64,000 bases of DNA from Methylobacter sp. (GTDB taxonomy: Bacteria > Pseudomonadota > Gammaproteobacteria > Methylococcales > Methylomonadaceae), in NCBI GenBank assembly GCA_026399025.1, contig JAPLRU010000118.1, positions 32,927 through 96,926 on the forward strand, read 5' to 3'. Positions 8,590 to 16,725 of the stretch are shown piece by piece. Made by a program: the position numbers and the translations under genes. The stretch's first letter is position 1; each line of letters opens with the position of its first letter. The notes under the pieces were generated by a model that saw only the letters and a program-made list of their open reading frames with translations, was not told the origin of the DNA and ran no database searches.

Positions 8590-9198
8590 ATGTCTGTTGC
8601 ACCTGAAAACGCCATTTTAATCGACCAAATCAATGCATTACTGCCGCAGACCCAATGCGTCCAATGCAGTTTCCAAGGCTGCCGCCCTTATGCCGAAGCC
8701 ATCGCATCGGACAGGGCGGACATTAACCAATGTCCGCCGGGCGGCGACGAAGGCATACGCGATATCGCCCATTTATTAGGCGTCCCGTCCAAGCCGCTGA
8801 ATACCGAATTCGGCCTACATAAGCCCCCAAGCGTCGCCTTTATCATTGAACAAGATTGCATCGGCTGCACAAAATGTATAGCGGCCTGCCCGGTGGACGC
8901 GATACTGGGCGCGTCAAAATTCATGCACACGGTTATCGCTTCGGAATGTACCGGCTGTGAATTGTGCATAGCGCCTTGTCCGGTAGACTGCATCATCATG
9001 ACCGCTCCACCGGAAATGAATCCTTCTTTATCCTCACCGCCAACTCATACCGACAGACTGAGCCAGCAACAATCGGCACAGGCAAAACGGCGTTACGAGG
9101 CGCGCTGTTTGCGCAAGGAAAAAGAAGAGGCCGAAAAAGCGGCGCGCGCCCAAAAGAAAAAACAGGCTTTGTTGAAAATGCAATCGGCAAAGAAATAA
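8590..9198 (+). CDS. RnfB/RsxB-type iron-sulfur electron-transfer protein, soluble form
   Basis: The 202-residue protein begins with the RnfB-type cluster motif [16 protein letters not shown] (Cys residues from about 23) and a fourth Cys in NQCPPGG. This is followed by two ferredoxin [4Fe-4S] motifs, [12 protein letters not shown] near residue 95 and [12 protein letters not shown] near residue 125. A lysine/alanine-rich tail of about 45 residues follows. The N-terminal membrane helix of genuine RnfB is missing, and no rnfACDGE genes are adjacent. It is therefore probably a soluble electron carrier of the RsxB-like group that occurs alone in many beta- and gammaproteobacteria. Its redox partner cannot be read from the context. 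Confidence 0.85.
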   Translation: MSVAPENAILIDQINALLPQTQCVQCSFQGCRPYAEAIASDRADINQCPPGGDEGIRDIAHLLGVPSKPLNTEFGLHKPPSVAFIIEQDCIGCTKCIAACPVDAILGASKFMHTVIASECTGCELCIAPCPVDCIIMTAPPEMNPSLSSPPTHTDRLSQQQSAQAKRRYEARCLRKEKEEAEKAARAQKKKQALLKMQSAKK

Positions 9199-9527
9199 TA
9201 AAGGGCAACGTTTAAGTTCACTAAATTCCAGTTCAGGATAACAAAAGCGGGCATCCAGACAGACTTTGCGTTTACTATTAACCATGAGATAATTTTAGTT
9301 TCATCCATTTTAGCGGTTGGCTGTTGCTGCTTTAGATTAGATTTCCATATATTTAAAGCGCCGACCAAGCCGATTCCTCCCTAAAAACAGCGTTTCAGAT
9401 CGTATACAATGACGCTGAAATAATGCGGTAACTATGAATTTCCAGCGAAGACTGCCAAACAAGGACAGTTCTTAGACAAGACTCCAGTTTCCCGAATTCT
9501 TTTTCACTAAGTGAATTTCATTTGACC
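9199..9527. other. Intergenic region before the glycan operon
   Basis: This holds about 330 bases with no gene that I recognise. The middle (about 9285-9400) is AT-rich, and GTATACAAT at about 9398-9406 could serve as a -10 element. It is a likely place for the promoter of the five downstream genes, but I see no convincing -35. Confidence 0.4.
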
Positions 9528-11075
9528 ATGCTACTGAGCGATACTCTTGAACAAGTTTTGGCGGAGCCTCAGTGCGCATTGATTTGGCATCGGCTACTCG
9601 AACTTTGGCGCAAACCAAACGAGGAAGTAGCGCAGCAACAAATTCTGCAAAAATTACTGAGTTCCGTTCTGTCCGATCATAAGGCGGAAATACTACGGCT
9701 AACTTTCTTGGCGGCGGCAACCGAAGACAATCGTTTTGTAGAGAATGCAGCGCTGCAAACACTGTGCATTTCACCTTCCAATCCAGACCGCTTAGCCGGT
9801 TTCATGGCTTATGCCTGGGGGTTTGCATTAAAAAACCAGGTGTCCAGGGAAAGTTTTGTCGCCACTCTGGTTCGTTTTATGTTGCCCGACTTAGCGGCTA
9901 GATTGGCCCGCAGCGCCGACTCTCTTTTGCCGGACAACTTACCGCCGAGGCTGCCGCAAACCATTGAGCGTATTGCCGTCATTGCACCCTACCTAGGCAA
10001 CGAATTCCATACCCCCAGCAGCATGGTGACGAATCAATGCGAGGTACTGGCCCGGGAAGGCAAACGCGTCCATGTCTTTAGTTGTCAGGAACTCTTGTCG
10101 CCGGACATGACTCTGTTTAGCGGGAGCACAGACCGCGTCTTACTCGCCCCCTTTGAAATTCCCTATTGGCAACACGCATTGCCGCCGGGAACCAAGCTGA
10201 CTTGCAGCGACAACACTTTCAGCCTTGCGAAACGTTGGCGCGAAATGTTCTCTTTGATTGCCGCATTCGATCCCGATGCCATCCTATTCTGTGGTTTATA
10301 CTCGCCACTTGCAGCGGCTCTTTATAGCCGGCGGCCTGTGGTGGGATTAAATGTTCACGCGCTTCCTCCGATGTCGCCGGTTGACGTTTGGTTAAGTTCA
10401 GACGATCCTTCCGCCCCCGATAATCCCTGGAATAATATATTCGGAACGCCTAAAAATTATTTTCACCCCTACCGGATTAAATCTATGCAAGGCCCCTGGT
10501 CTATATCGCGTGCCGATTTGGGAATCGCGGACGATGCCATTATTTGGATCACGGTTGGCGGTCGTCTTGAAAGCGAGATAACTGACCCTTGGGCTAAGCG
10601 GATAGGTGAGGTGCTTAACCACAACCCGCAAGTAATCTGGTTGCTGGTCGGTGGTCCCGGTCATTTGCCTGCGACGCTGAGTCATCTGCCAACAAATCGG
10701 ATCAAGCTCTTGGCTAAACGAAACGATATAGGCGGTTTGTTGCAGTTATCGGATATCTATGTGAATCCGCCGCGAATGGGCGGAGGTTACAGTGTCGCGG
10801 AAGCGATGTCAGTGGCGCTGCCTGTCGTATCCTTTGCCGATTGCGATGGTGGCGACAAGGTGGGAGCTTACGCGGCAAGGGATACTGACGACTACCTGGT
10901 GCGTTTATCCGAGCTGACCGAGAACCCGGATTTACGTAAGCAAATCGGTGAGGAACTGCTTGAGCGCTTCACTCGCCGTCTTGATCTCGCTTCCTCCGGC
11001 CCGAGTCTTTTAGCGGCCTTTGACCAAGCCAAACGCTGCGCGCAGGATCGCCTTTGTCAAACGTCTCTCGATTAA
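9528..11075 (+). CDS. GT-B fold glycosyltransferase (GT4-like C-terminal domain)
   Basis: This 515-residue protein has no signal peptide or membrane span. An N-terminal helical region (about 1-140) has no family I recognise. From about residue 150 a GT-B architecture follows: RIAVIAPYLGNEFHTPSSM (acceptor-side Rossmann start) and later IWITVGGRLE near residue 345. The GT4-like donor site is PPRMGGGYSVAEAMSVALP near residue 415, where the glutamate binds the nucleotide sugar. ATG 9528 is preferred over TTG 9522, which is in the same frame two codons earlier. It is the first gene of a five-gene operon that makes a modified sugar, so it is the likely transferase for that sugar. The acceptor is unknown. 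Confidence 0.75.
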   Translation: MLLSDTLEQVLAEPQCALIWHRLLELWRKPNEEVAQQQILQKLLSSVLSDHKAEILRLTFLAAATEDNRFVENAALQTLCISPSNPDRLAGFMAYAWGFALKNQVSRESFVATLVRFMLPDLAARLARSADSLLPDNLPPRLPQTIERIAVIAPYLGNEFHTPSSMVTNQCEVLAREGKRVHVFSCQELLSPDMTLFSGSTDRVLLAPFEIPYWQHALPPGTKLTCSDNTFSLAKRWREMFSLIAAFDPDAILFCGLYSPLAAALYSRRPVVGLNVHALPPMSPVDVWLSSDDPSAPDNPWNNIFGTPKNYFHPYRIKSMQGPWSISRADLGIADDAIIWITVGGRLESEITDPWAKRIGEVLNHNPQVIWLLVGGPGHLPATLSHLPTNRIKLLAKRNDIGGLLQLSDIYVNPPRMGGGYSVAEAMSVALPVVSFADCDGGDKVGAYAARDTDDYLVRLSELTENPDLRKQIGEELLERFTRRLDLASSGPSLLAAFDQAKRCAQDRLCQTSLD

Positions 11076-11100
11076 TAATTATGATGCACACACCTAAACA

Positions 11101-11787
11101 ATGATTAACAAATGTCCACCTTTGGTCATCTTTGGCTCAAGCAATATCCTCTCCGACCTATTCGATGCCGCATTGGCAACCGGCATTCGCCCGACCAAAG
11201 TGGTGTTGGATGAACCTGAACAATGCGGCCCGCGAGATATTCCTCTACAGCATCGATTACAGGCCTTGGCGCCGTTATGCCCTCCGCCCTTGTTGTTACC
11301 GATGGACAGCTTCGTTCCAGAGGAAAACGAGCTTTATCTTTTGGGCCCTACGACGCCAACACGCGCTCGCCTCGCCGCATTTTTGGAAGACAAGTGGCGC
11401 TTGAGTTTTCATACATTAATACATCCGACCGCCTATGTGTCGCCCTTGGCAACGCTATCGGAAGGCGTATTCATCGGCGCTAATTCGGTTATCGCGCCCG
11501 GTGCGATGCTGGAACGGCATGTCTTCATCAACCGTGGCGTAACGATAGGGCACGACAACCGCATTGGCGCTTTTTCCCGTATTCAGCCGGGCGTTAATCT
11601 CGGCGGGCTTTCGGTTATTGGCGAACGGGTAACGATAGGTCTGGGCGCCACGGTTCTGGAACGACTGCGTATCGGCCATGATGCCGTCATTGCCGGCGGC
11701 GCCGTGGTGCTTAATGATGTGCCGCCGTCCGTTATGGTTGCAGGGATTCCCGCCACGGTACGTAAGCAGTTGGAGGCCGGACAATAA
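11101..11787 (+). CDS. NeuD/PglD-like sugar O- or N-acyltransferase (left-handed beta-helix)
   Basis: This 228-residue protein has a small Rossmann-like N-terminus (LVIFGSSNILSDLFDAAL) followed by hexapeptide repeats. The repeats run from about residue 105 (HPTAYVSPLATLSEGVFIGA) to 220. The GVTIGHDNRIGAFSRIQPG segment near residue 145 carries the His that serves as the catalytic base in PglD/NeuD acetyltransferases. Most relatives acetylate an amino sugar or sialic acid with acetyl-CoA. Here the sequence gives no direct clue to the acyl group. The start is ATG 11101, 25 bases after the glycosyltransferase. The next gene begins one base after its stop codon. Confidence 0.82.
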   Translation: MINKCPPLVIFGSSNILSDLFDAALATGIRPTKVVLDEPEQCGPRDIPLQHRLQALAPLCPPPLLLPMDSFVPEENELYLLGPTTPTRARLAAFLEDKWRLSFHTLIHPTAYVSPLATLSEGVFIGANSVIAPGAMLERHVFINRGVTIGHDNRIGAFSRIQPGVNLGGLSVIGERVTIGLGATVLERLRIGHDAVIAGGAVVLNDVPPSVMVAGIPATVRKQLEAGQ

Positions 11788-11788
11788 T

Positions 11789-12628
11789 ATGGACAAACGG
11801 GAATACATTATCAACCTGGCCTGTACGGGTCTGGTACCGACCAAGGCAATGAACCCTCATATCCCCTTGACACATCATGAAATCGTCGACGATGTCGCGA
11901 GGTGTTTGGAACTGGGGGTTCAGATGGTGCATCTTCATGCCCGTAGCGAAGACGGCGGCCATACAGGCGATCCCGAACCCTACGGCCGGCTGATTGAGGC
12001 TATACGCCAACTGCCTGGCGGAAAAAATGCGGTGTTGTGCGTAACCACGAGCGGACGCCAGGATGTCAGCTTTGAGTCGCGCGCCCGAGTACTTGATCTT
12101 GACGGACAGATGAAGCCGGACATGGCCAGCCTGACCTTGGGCTCCCTCAATTTTCTTCAGCAAGCCAGTATAAACGCGCCCAAAACGATCCGGAGCTTGG
12201 CACAGCGCATGCTTGAGCGCGGCATTCGTCCCGAACTTGAGGTGTTCGATCTGGGAATGGCTAATTTTATACGGGTTCTTGCTAAGGAAGGGCTGCTCGA
12301 GCCGCCGTTTTACGCCAATTTGTTTTTGGGAAATATTGCCGGAGCACAGGTCGAGGATCTGCATCTCGCCGCGCTGCGCTCCCCGCTTCCGCCCGACGCC
12401 GTTGTTTCGGTTGCCGGTATCGGTCGCGGCCAATTGCCTGCCAATATGCTTGGGTTACTGTTTACCGACGGCGTGCGTATCGGCCTGGAAGATAACTTGT
12501 GGCTTGACAGCGCTAGAACAAAACCTGCGACTAATCTAACCCTGACGCAACGGATTCAACGGATTGCCGACGAGCTGGAACGGCCGCTGGCATCGAGAAG
12601 CACAGTGCGCGCCATGCTTGGACTGTAA
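11789..12628 (+). CDS. BKACE-family (DUF849) beta-keto acid cleavage enzyme
   Basis: This 279-residue TIM-barrel protein belongs to the 3-keto-5-aminohexanoate cleavage enzyme family. It splits beta-keto acids with acetyl-CoA to acetoacetate and a new acyl-CoA. The metal ligands are visible as VHLHAR near residue 48 and VRIGLEDNLW near residue 230. GIGRGQLP supplies the conserved arginine, and PDMASLTLGSLNF and PELEVFDLGM are further family segments. ATG 11789 follows the preceding stop at 11787. Its place inside a nucleotide-sugar operon is unusual for an enzyme known from lysine and carnitine-type catabolism. It may make or recycle the acyl-CoA used by the neighbouring acyltransferase, but that is inference. 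Its true substrate is not evident. Confidence 0.85.
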   Translation: MDKREYIINLACTGLVPTKAMNPHIPLTHHEIVDDVARCLELGVQMVHLHARSEDGGHTGDPEPYGRLIEAIRQLPGGKNAVLCVTTSGRQDVSFESRARVLDLDGQMKPDMASLTLGSLNFLQQASINAPKTIRSLAQRMLERGIRPELEVFDLGMANFIRVLAKEGLLEPPFYANLFLGNIAGAQVEDLHLAALRSPLPPDAVVSVAGIGRGQLPANMLGLLFTDGVRIGLEDNLWLDSARTKPATNLTLTQRIQRIADELERPLASRSTVRAMLGL

Positions 12629-12637
12629 AACCACACC

Positions 12638-13789
12638 ATGACCGAACCGATTATTTCCATTGCGATGACTTCCCCGCCTTTTTTGCCCTTTACACGTCCT
12701 TCGATCGACGAGCCAACGATTACCGAAGTTGCTCAGGTACTCCGCTCAGGCTGGCTGACCGGCGGCCCTAAAGTGCTCGAATTCGAGGCCGCGCTGTCGC
12801 GTTATTGCCAAGGCCGGACGGTCAGGACTTTTAACTCCGGCAGCGCAGCGCTGACTATCGCCCTGCGTCTCGCCGGGATTGGTCCCGACGATGAAGTACT
12901 GACCTCCCCGCTCACCTGGGTTGCTACGCCAAACGTCGTTCTGGAAGTGGGTGCGCGACCGGTGTTTGTCGATGTTGACCCGGTCAGCCGGAACATCGAC
13001 CTATCGGCCGTTGAGGCGAATATCGGGCCTCGAACTCGAGCACTGCTCCCTGTCGATCTTGCCGGACTGCCTGTTAACCGTGAGCTCTTATACGCCATCG
13101 CATCGAAGCACCGGTTGAGAGTTATCGAAGATGCCGCACAATCGCTAGGGGCGCAATGGCATGGGCAACCGATAGGCGCATCCGGCGACTTTGTCGCGTT
13201 TAGTTTCCATGCGAATAAAAATATCACCACCGGCGAGGGCGGCGCCTTGGTTATTCCGGACGACATCGACAGTGCCTTATGCGAACGGATGCGCTTACAG
13301 GGCGTGTTCCGCAATCAAAACGGCGATATGGATGTCGATATCCGCGGCACGAAATCCAATCTCACCGATATTGCGGCGGCCATCGGGATTGGGCAATTAA
13401 AGCGTTTGTCCGAACTGACCCATCGACGAAGAGAATTGGCGCGATATTATTTTGAATGCATCCGTCAGGATATGGGGCTCGACTTGCCCGCCGCTGATTT
13501 TGTGCAGAGTAACTGGCACATGTTTCAAGTGCTCCTTCCCATCGGGACTGACCGTAGAGCCTTTATAGAAGCCATGAAGACGGAAGGAATCGGGGTCGGC
13601 GTGCATTACCCGGCGGCTCATCTTTTCACCTTATACCGCACTCTGGGATACGCGCCGGGCGACTTTCCCGTCGCTGAAGACATTGGCCGGAGGACGGTTA
13701 CACTGCCGCTCTTTGCCGCCATGAGTCATGCCGATGTACAGCGCGTGTGCATTGCTTTAGAAAAAACATTACTCAATGCGGGATGCTAA
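12638..13789 (+). CDS. DegT/DnrJ/EryC1/StrS (ArnB-like) sugar aminotransferase
   Basis: This PLP enzyme transfers an amino group from glutamate to a keto-sugar nucleotide. The 383 residues show the FLPFTRPSIDEPTI substrate-end start, GSGWL-like RSGWLTGGPKVLEFE, FNSGSAALTIAL, EDAAQSLGA near residue 167, and FHANKNITTGEGGAL near residue 190 with the PLP-binding lysine. The C-terminal GVGVHYPAAHLFTLY is typical of ArnB and WbpE relatives. It lies directly upstream of an ArnA-type UDP-glucuronate decarboxylase. The 4-keto-pentose product of that enzyme is the natural substrate of ArnB, so a UDP-4-amino-4-deoxy-L-arabinose product is plausible. Confidence 0.87.
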   Translation: MTEPIISIAMTSPPFLPFTRPSIDEPTITEVAQVLRSGWLTGGPKVLEFEAALSRYCQGRTVRTFNSGSAALTIALRLAGIGPDDEVLTSPLTWVATPNVVLEVGARPVFVDVDPVSRNIDLSAVEANIGPRTRALLPVDLAGLPVNRELLYAIASKHRLRVIEDAAQSLGAQWHGQPIGASGDFVAFSFHANKNITTGEGGALVIPDDIDSALCERMRLQGVFRNQNGDMDVDIRGTKSNLTDIAAAIGIGQLKRLSELTHRRRELARYYFECIRQDMGLDLPAADFVQSNWHMFQVLLPIGTDRRAFIEAMKTEGIGVGVHYPAAHLFTLYRTLGYAPGDFPVAEDIGRRTVTLPLFAAMSHADVQRVCIALEKTLLNAGC

Positions 13790-13797
13790 ACAGCAAT

Positions 13798-14844
13798 ATG
13801 AAAAAAATACTCATACTCGGCGTAAACGGTTTCATCGGTCACCATTTATCGCGCCGTATTCTGGATTCAACGCCTTGGGAAATCTACGGTATGGATATGA
13901 ATTCGGATCGAGTGACCGAAGAACTCGGTAACGCGCGCTTTCATTTTTTTGAAGGCGATATCACAATCAACCGGGAGTGGGTTGAATATCACGTCAAGAA
14001 ATGCGATATCGTTATTCCACTAGTTGCTATCGCCACGCCCGCGATCTATATTTCCGATCCCTTGAGCGTGTTCGAACTCGATTTTGAAGCTAATTTGCCG
14101 ATAGTCCGTGCCGCAGTGCGTTACGGTAAGCGGGTGATTTTTCCCTCGACTTCGGAGGTCTATGGAATGGCTACTGACGAAGAATTCGATCCCGAGACGA
14201 CTCACCTAGTGTATGGTCCAATCGCCAAGTCGCGCTGGATTTACGCCTGCGCCAAGCAGATGATGGATAGAGTCATCTTTGCCTACGGTCAGCAAGAAGG
14301 ATTGCGTTTTACTTTATTTCGCCCGTTTAATTGGATAGGGCCAAGACTCGATTCCGTTCACGCCACCAAAGAGGGTTCAAGCCGGGTCATTACTCAATTT
14401 CTCGGGCAGATTATTCGCGGCGAGACGATAAAACTAGTCTCAGGCGGTGAGCAACGCCGATGTTTTACCTATATTTCCGACGGAATTGACGCGCTGCTGC
14501 GCATCATCGAAAACCCCGGCAATGTGGCGGACGGAAAAATCTATAATATCGGCAACCCGGCGAACGATTTCTCCGTTCGCGAAGTTGCCTCAAAAATGAT
14601 AACGCTTGCGATGAATTATCCGGAGTTTGCCGAAGCGGCCGCGCAGGTCCGAATGGAAACCGTCACGCCGGAAGACTTTTACGGCACCGGTTATCAGGAT
14701 GCATCAAGGCGTGTGCCTAATATTGCAGGTACCGTGCGCGATCTAGGCTGGACGCCTTATGTCGACATGGATGTTGCATTGCGTTTGATTTTTGATGATT
14801 ACCGGAAAGATGCCGCGGCTGAAAATTATATGATCGACAGATGA
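13798..14844 (+). CDS. UDP-glucuronate oxidative decarboxylase (stand-alone ArnA dehydrogenase domain)
   Basis: This 348-residue NAD-dependent short-chain dehydrogenase closely resembles the C-terminal half of ArnA. That half converts UDP-glucuronate to UDP-4-keto-pentose and CO2. Visible features are ILILGVNGFIGHHL (dinucleotide motif), YHVKKCDIVIPLVAIATP, FPSTSEVYGM with the catalytic Ser/Glu, RWIYACAKQMMDRVI with Tyr-x3-Lys, FRPFNWIGPRLD, and GYQDASRR, whose arginine is conserved in the decarboxylase. The formyltransferase half of ArnA is absent. ATG 13798 is chosen because MKKILILG is the natural start; ATG 13783 is an alternative. It is the last gene of the operon. Confidence 0.9.
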   Translation: MKKILILGVNGFIGHHLSRRILDSTPWEIYGMDMNSDRVTEELGNARFHFFEGDITINREWVEYHVKKCDIVIPLVAIATPAIYISDPLSVFELDFEANLPIVRAAVRYGKRVIFPSTSEVYGMATDEEFDPETTHLVYGPIAKSRWIYACAKQMMDRVIFAYGQQEGLRFTLFRPFNWIGPRLDSVHATKEGSSRVITQFLGQIIRGETIKLVSGGEQRRCFTYISDGIDALLRIIENPGNVADGKIYNIGNPANDFSVREVASKMITLAMNYPEFAEAAAQVRMETVTPEDFYGTGYQDASRRVPNIAGTVRDLGWTPYVDMDVALRLIFDDYRKDAAAENYMIDR

Positions 14845-14885
14845 GACTGTGAAAGTATTCGTTTTAGAACAAAAAGCAAAGGCAC

Positions 14886-15095
14886 TCACCACGAAGGCAC
14901 GAAGGAAAAATAATTATTTAAATGTGAATTAAGAGCTAAAAATGTCCAGTCATGTAATTTCAAGACGTTACAAGCAGAACATTTTTAACGTGACCATTAC
15001 TTAGAGCTAACTATCTGATTTTTAATTATCGAATTTAGCTCTTAATTCATATTTAAACTTTTAGTGTATTGAAAACTTCGTGTCCTTCGTGGTGA
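14886..15095. mobile_element. 210-bp nested-palindrome element (MITE-like)
   Basis: Two inverted repeat pairs are nested. The outer arms are TCACCACGAAGGCACGAAG from 14886 and CTTCGTGTCCTTCGTGGTGA ending 15095, differing by one base indel. The inner arms (14917-14940 and 15034-15057) are 24 bases long with one mismatch and contain GAATTAAGAGCTAAA. About 90 AT-rich bases lie between the inner arms. It sits between the convergent ends of the decarboxylase and the AAA ATPase genes, within 330 bases (14845-15174) that hold no gene. The outer arms are those of the 4275 and 5022 repeats, so a shared ancestor with an extra inner segment is likely. Confidence 0.75.
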
Positions 15096-15174
15096 AGAGT
15101 TTTTTTAACCGATTTTGATCATACATTCACAGTCTCCGGGGCGTAGGAACGATAACAAGCATCGATTCGTAGCG

Positions 15175-16374
15175 CTAACCGACGCCTAATTCCTCATCGA
15201 TACCAAATATTTCGTTCAAAATAAGCCGATAGCTTTTGCCCGCGCAGGACGGTACGCCTTCGATAATCCCACCGCCCTGGCCGGGTTCCGGCAAACAATA
15301 AACCCAAGCGTCTTGCACCGATCCGACCACAAGCGGCGAATCGGTGGTGGCAAAAATCTGGGCATGAGGTAACAGGGTTTGAATCGCGGGTAAAATCCGC
15401 CGTTGCCATTTGGGATGGAGATGAATATCCACTTCGTCCAGCAACAGAATAACAGGCTGAGCAAACACATCGCGCTGTTCCTGCCAAGGAATGGCTTCCA
15501 GCCTTAGCGATAAATCCGCCACCCAGCTGATGATCGATTTGAGACCGTCGGACAGAGCATCAAGATGAATGCTATCGCCGTTCACCCGGACGGTCACGGC
15601 AAAAGGCGAGCGTTCCAGGCGAAACTCAAGTTCCAAGCCGCAGATGTCGCGAATCAAGGCGGAGATTCTGTTCAAGACCCGATCATAAACCAAAGCGGCC
15701 GTCTCATCGCCGTCCGCCTTAGCCAAAGCGGATTGGGTGCGATTGTTGGCGATCCACTGCAATAACACCGGCGAGCGGACGGCGCCGTCAAAAGACAACG
15801 CGGCTTCAAAAGGCGAGCTGGTGATTGGGTTAATCGACGGCATTCGGGTCTCGCGTAAGGTCCGTTGCCCGGAATAGGCGAAGGCGGCATAAGAAAATCG
15901 GCTTTGGCTATGGCCATGAGTCGGTTGAAACGCATGGACTAAGGTTTTATACAGATGCAAATCTTGTTTGGCATCTTTCAAGCCGTGCCCGAAAAAGTAA
16001 TTGTGCGGAAGATCGCTGGTTTGAACCGCATATTCACCGTAACGATTGGAAAAGGTGCTGTGCGACGGCAGCGCGCTACGCGAATAGCGAAAACCGTAAG
16101 ATCCGGCTTTGCCGTCGAAAATAAAATCCGCACCGCTGTTCGAGCCGCGAAACCTCCGGCGGATAAAGCTGTTGGTGTTGTTAATGTCGAAAATATCGGC
16201 CAACGCATACAGCAAGGTACTCTTGCCGCAACCATTCGGCCCGGTAAACAAATGAATTTCGGCTTTTTCGGCGTCTCGTTCGACCGACGCCAGGGGTTTA
16301 AAATCGATGGAAACATCGTCGAATACTCCCACTTGATGTAAAGCAAGAGATTCCACGCGATACGGCTTTGACAT
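15175..16374 (-). CDS. Solitary AAA family ATPase (RecF/SMC/OLD-like)
   Basis: The 399-residue protein has Walker A GPNGCGKST at residues 45-53, a DALSDGLKSIISWVADL signature region near residue 285, and Walker B VILLLDEVDIHLHP near residue 320 followed by the FATTDSPLVV sensor-like stretch. No TOPRIM, helicase or nuclease domain is visible. The fold is that of the AAA_21/AAA_23 group of ABC-like ATPases common in DNA repair and anti-phage systems. I see no partner gene: the neighbours are a glycan operon and a carbon-uptake operon, both on the other strand. The start is ATG 16374 (MSKPYRVESL). Longer upstream reading runs into non-coding sequence. Confidence 0.75.
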   Translation of the reverse strand: MSKPYRVESLALHQVGVFDDVSIDFKPLASVERDAEKAEIHLFTGPNGCGKSTLLYALADIFDINNTNSFIRRRFRGSNSGADFIFDGKAGSYGFRYSRSALPSHSTFSNRYGEYAVQTSDLPHNYFFGHGLKDAKQDLHLYKTLVHAFQPTHGHSQSRFSYAAFAYSGQRTLRETRMPSINPITSSPFEAALSFDGAVRSPVLLQWIANNRTQSALAKADGDETAALVYDRVLNRISALIRDICGLELEFRLERSPFAVTVRVNGDSIHLDALSDGLKSIISWVADLSLRLEAIPWQEQRDVFAQPVILLLDEVDIHLHPKWQRRILPAIQTLLPHAQIFATTDSPLVVGSVQDAWVYCLPEPGQGGGIIEGVPSCAGKSYRLILNEIFGIDEELGVG

Positions 16375-16418
16375 GAGAGCGCTCCAATAAAGTGATTGAG
16401 TTAATTCGGGGCAAGTTA

Positions 16419-16449
16419 GAGTGCAGGCGAAGCCTGCACTCCGGATGCC
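16419..16449. repeat. Short palindromic repeat (GCAGGCGAAGCCTGC)
   Basis: The hairpin GTGCAGGCGAAGCCTGCAC with the tail TCCGGATGCC at 16421-16449 lies in the 351 bases between the AAA ATPase and the NuoM-like gene. A close relative, ACAGGCAAAGCCTGTT followed by CTCCGGATGA, is at about 54988-55012. Apart from this hairpin and the promoter candidate at 16649, I see no gene in the gap 16375-16725. Confidence 0.6.
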
Positions 16450-16648
16450 TGAATGAATGTTGCTTGAGCAACGATGGCATCTATAAGACCGACAACGATT
16501 CTTGCATGACCTTGAAAGGATGCTGAAAGGTTGCAATGCTAAACTCCCATACCAAAAGGCTGTTGTAAATATGTGCAATCACTAAGCATGCAATCTCTCG
16601 TAACCGACAAAAATATGAAACGGCTATCGCCATTACGCGGGTTAATGC

Positions 16649-16676
16649 TTGCACCGGCTCAACCTTAACGTACAAT
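16649..16676 (+). promoter_or_regulatory. Candidate sigma-70 promoter of the DAB operon
   Basis: TTGCAC (16649-16654) and TACAAT (16671-16676) are separated by 16 bases. They lie about 50 bases upstream of the first NuoM-like gene. Both hexamers are near consensus, and the position suits transcription of the whole carbon-uptake operon. Confidence 0.4.
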
Positions 16677-16725
16677 TTAGCCTTCGACATCACCCGGCCG
16701 CAGCACATAAGGAACACTAAAAATC

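Noticed and set aside
12802-13314. Long open frame opposite the DegT gene
   Set aside because: The aminotransferase motifs are clearly on the plus strand. The opposite frame has low-complexity serine/arginine composition.
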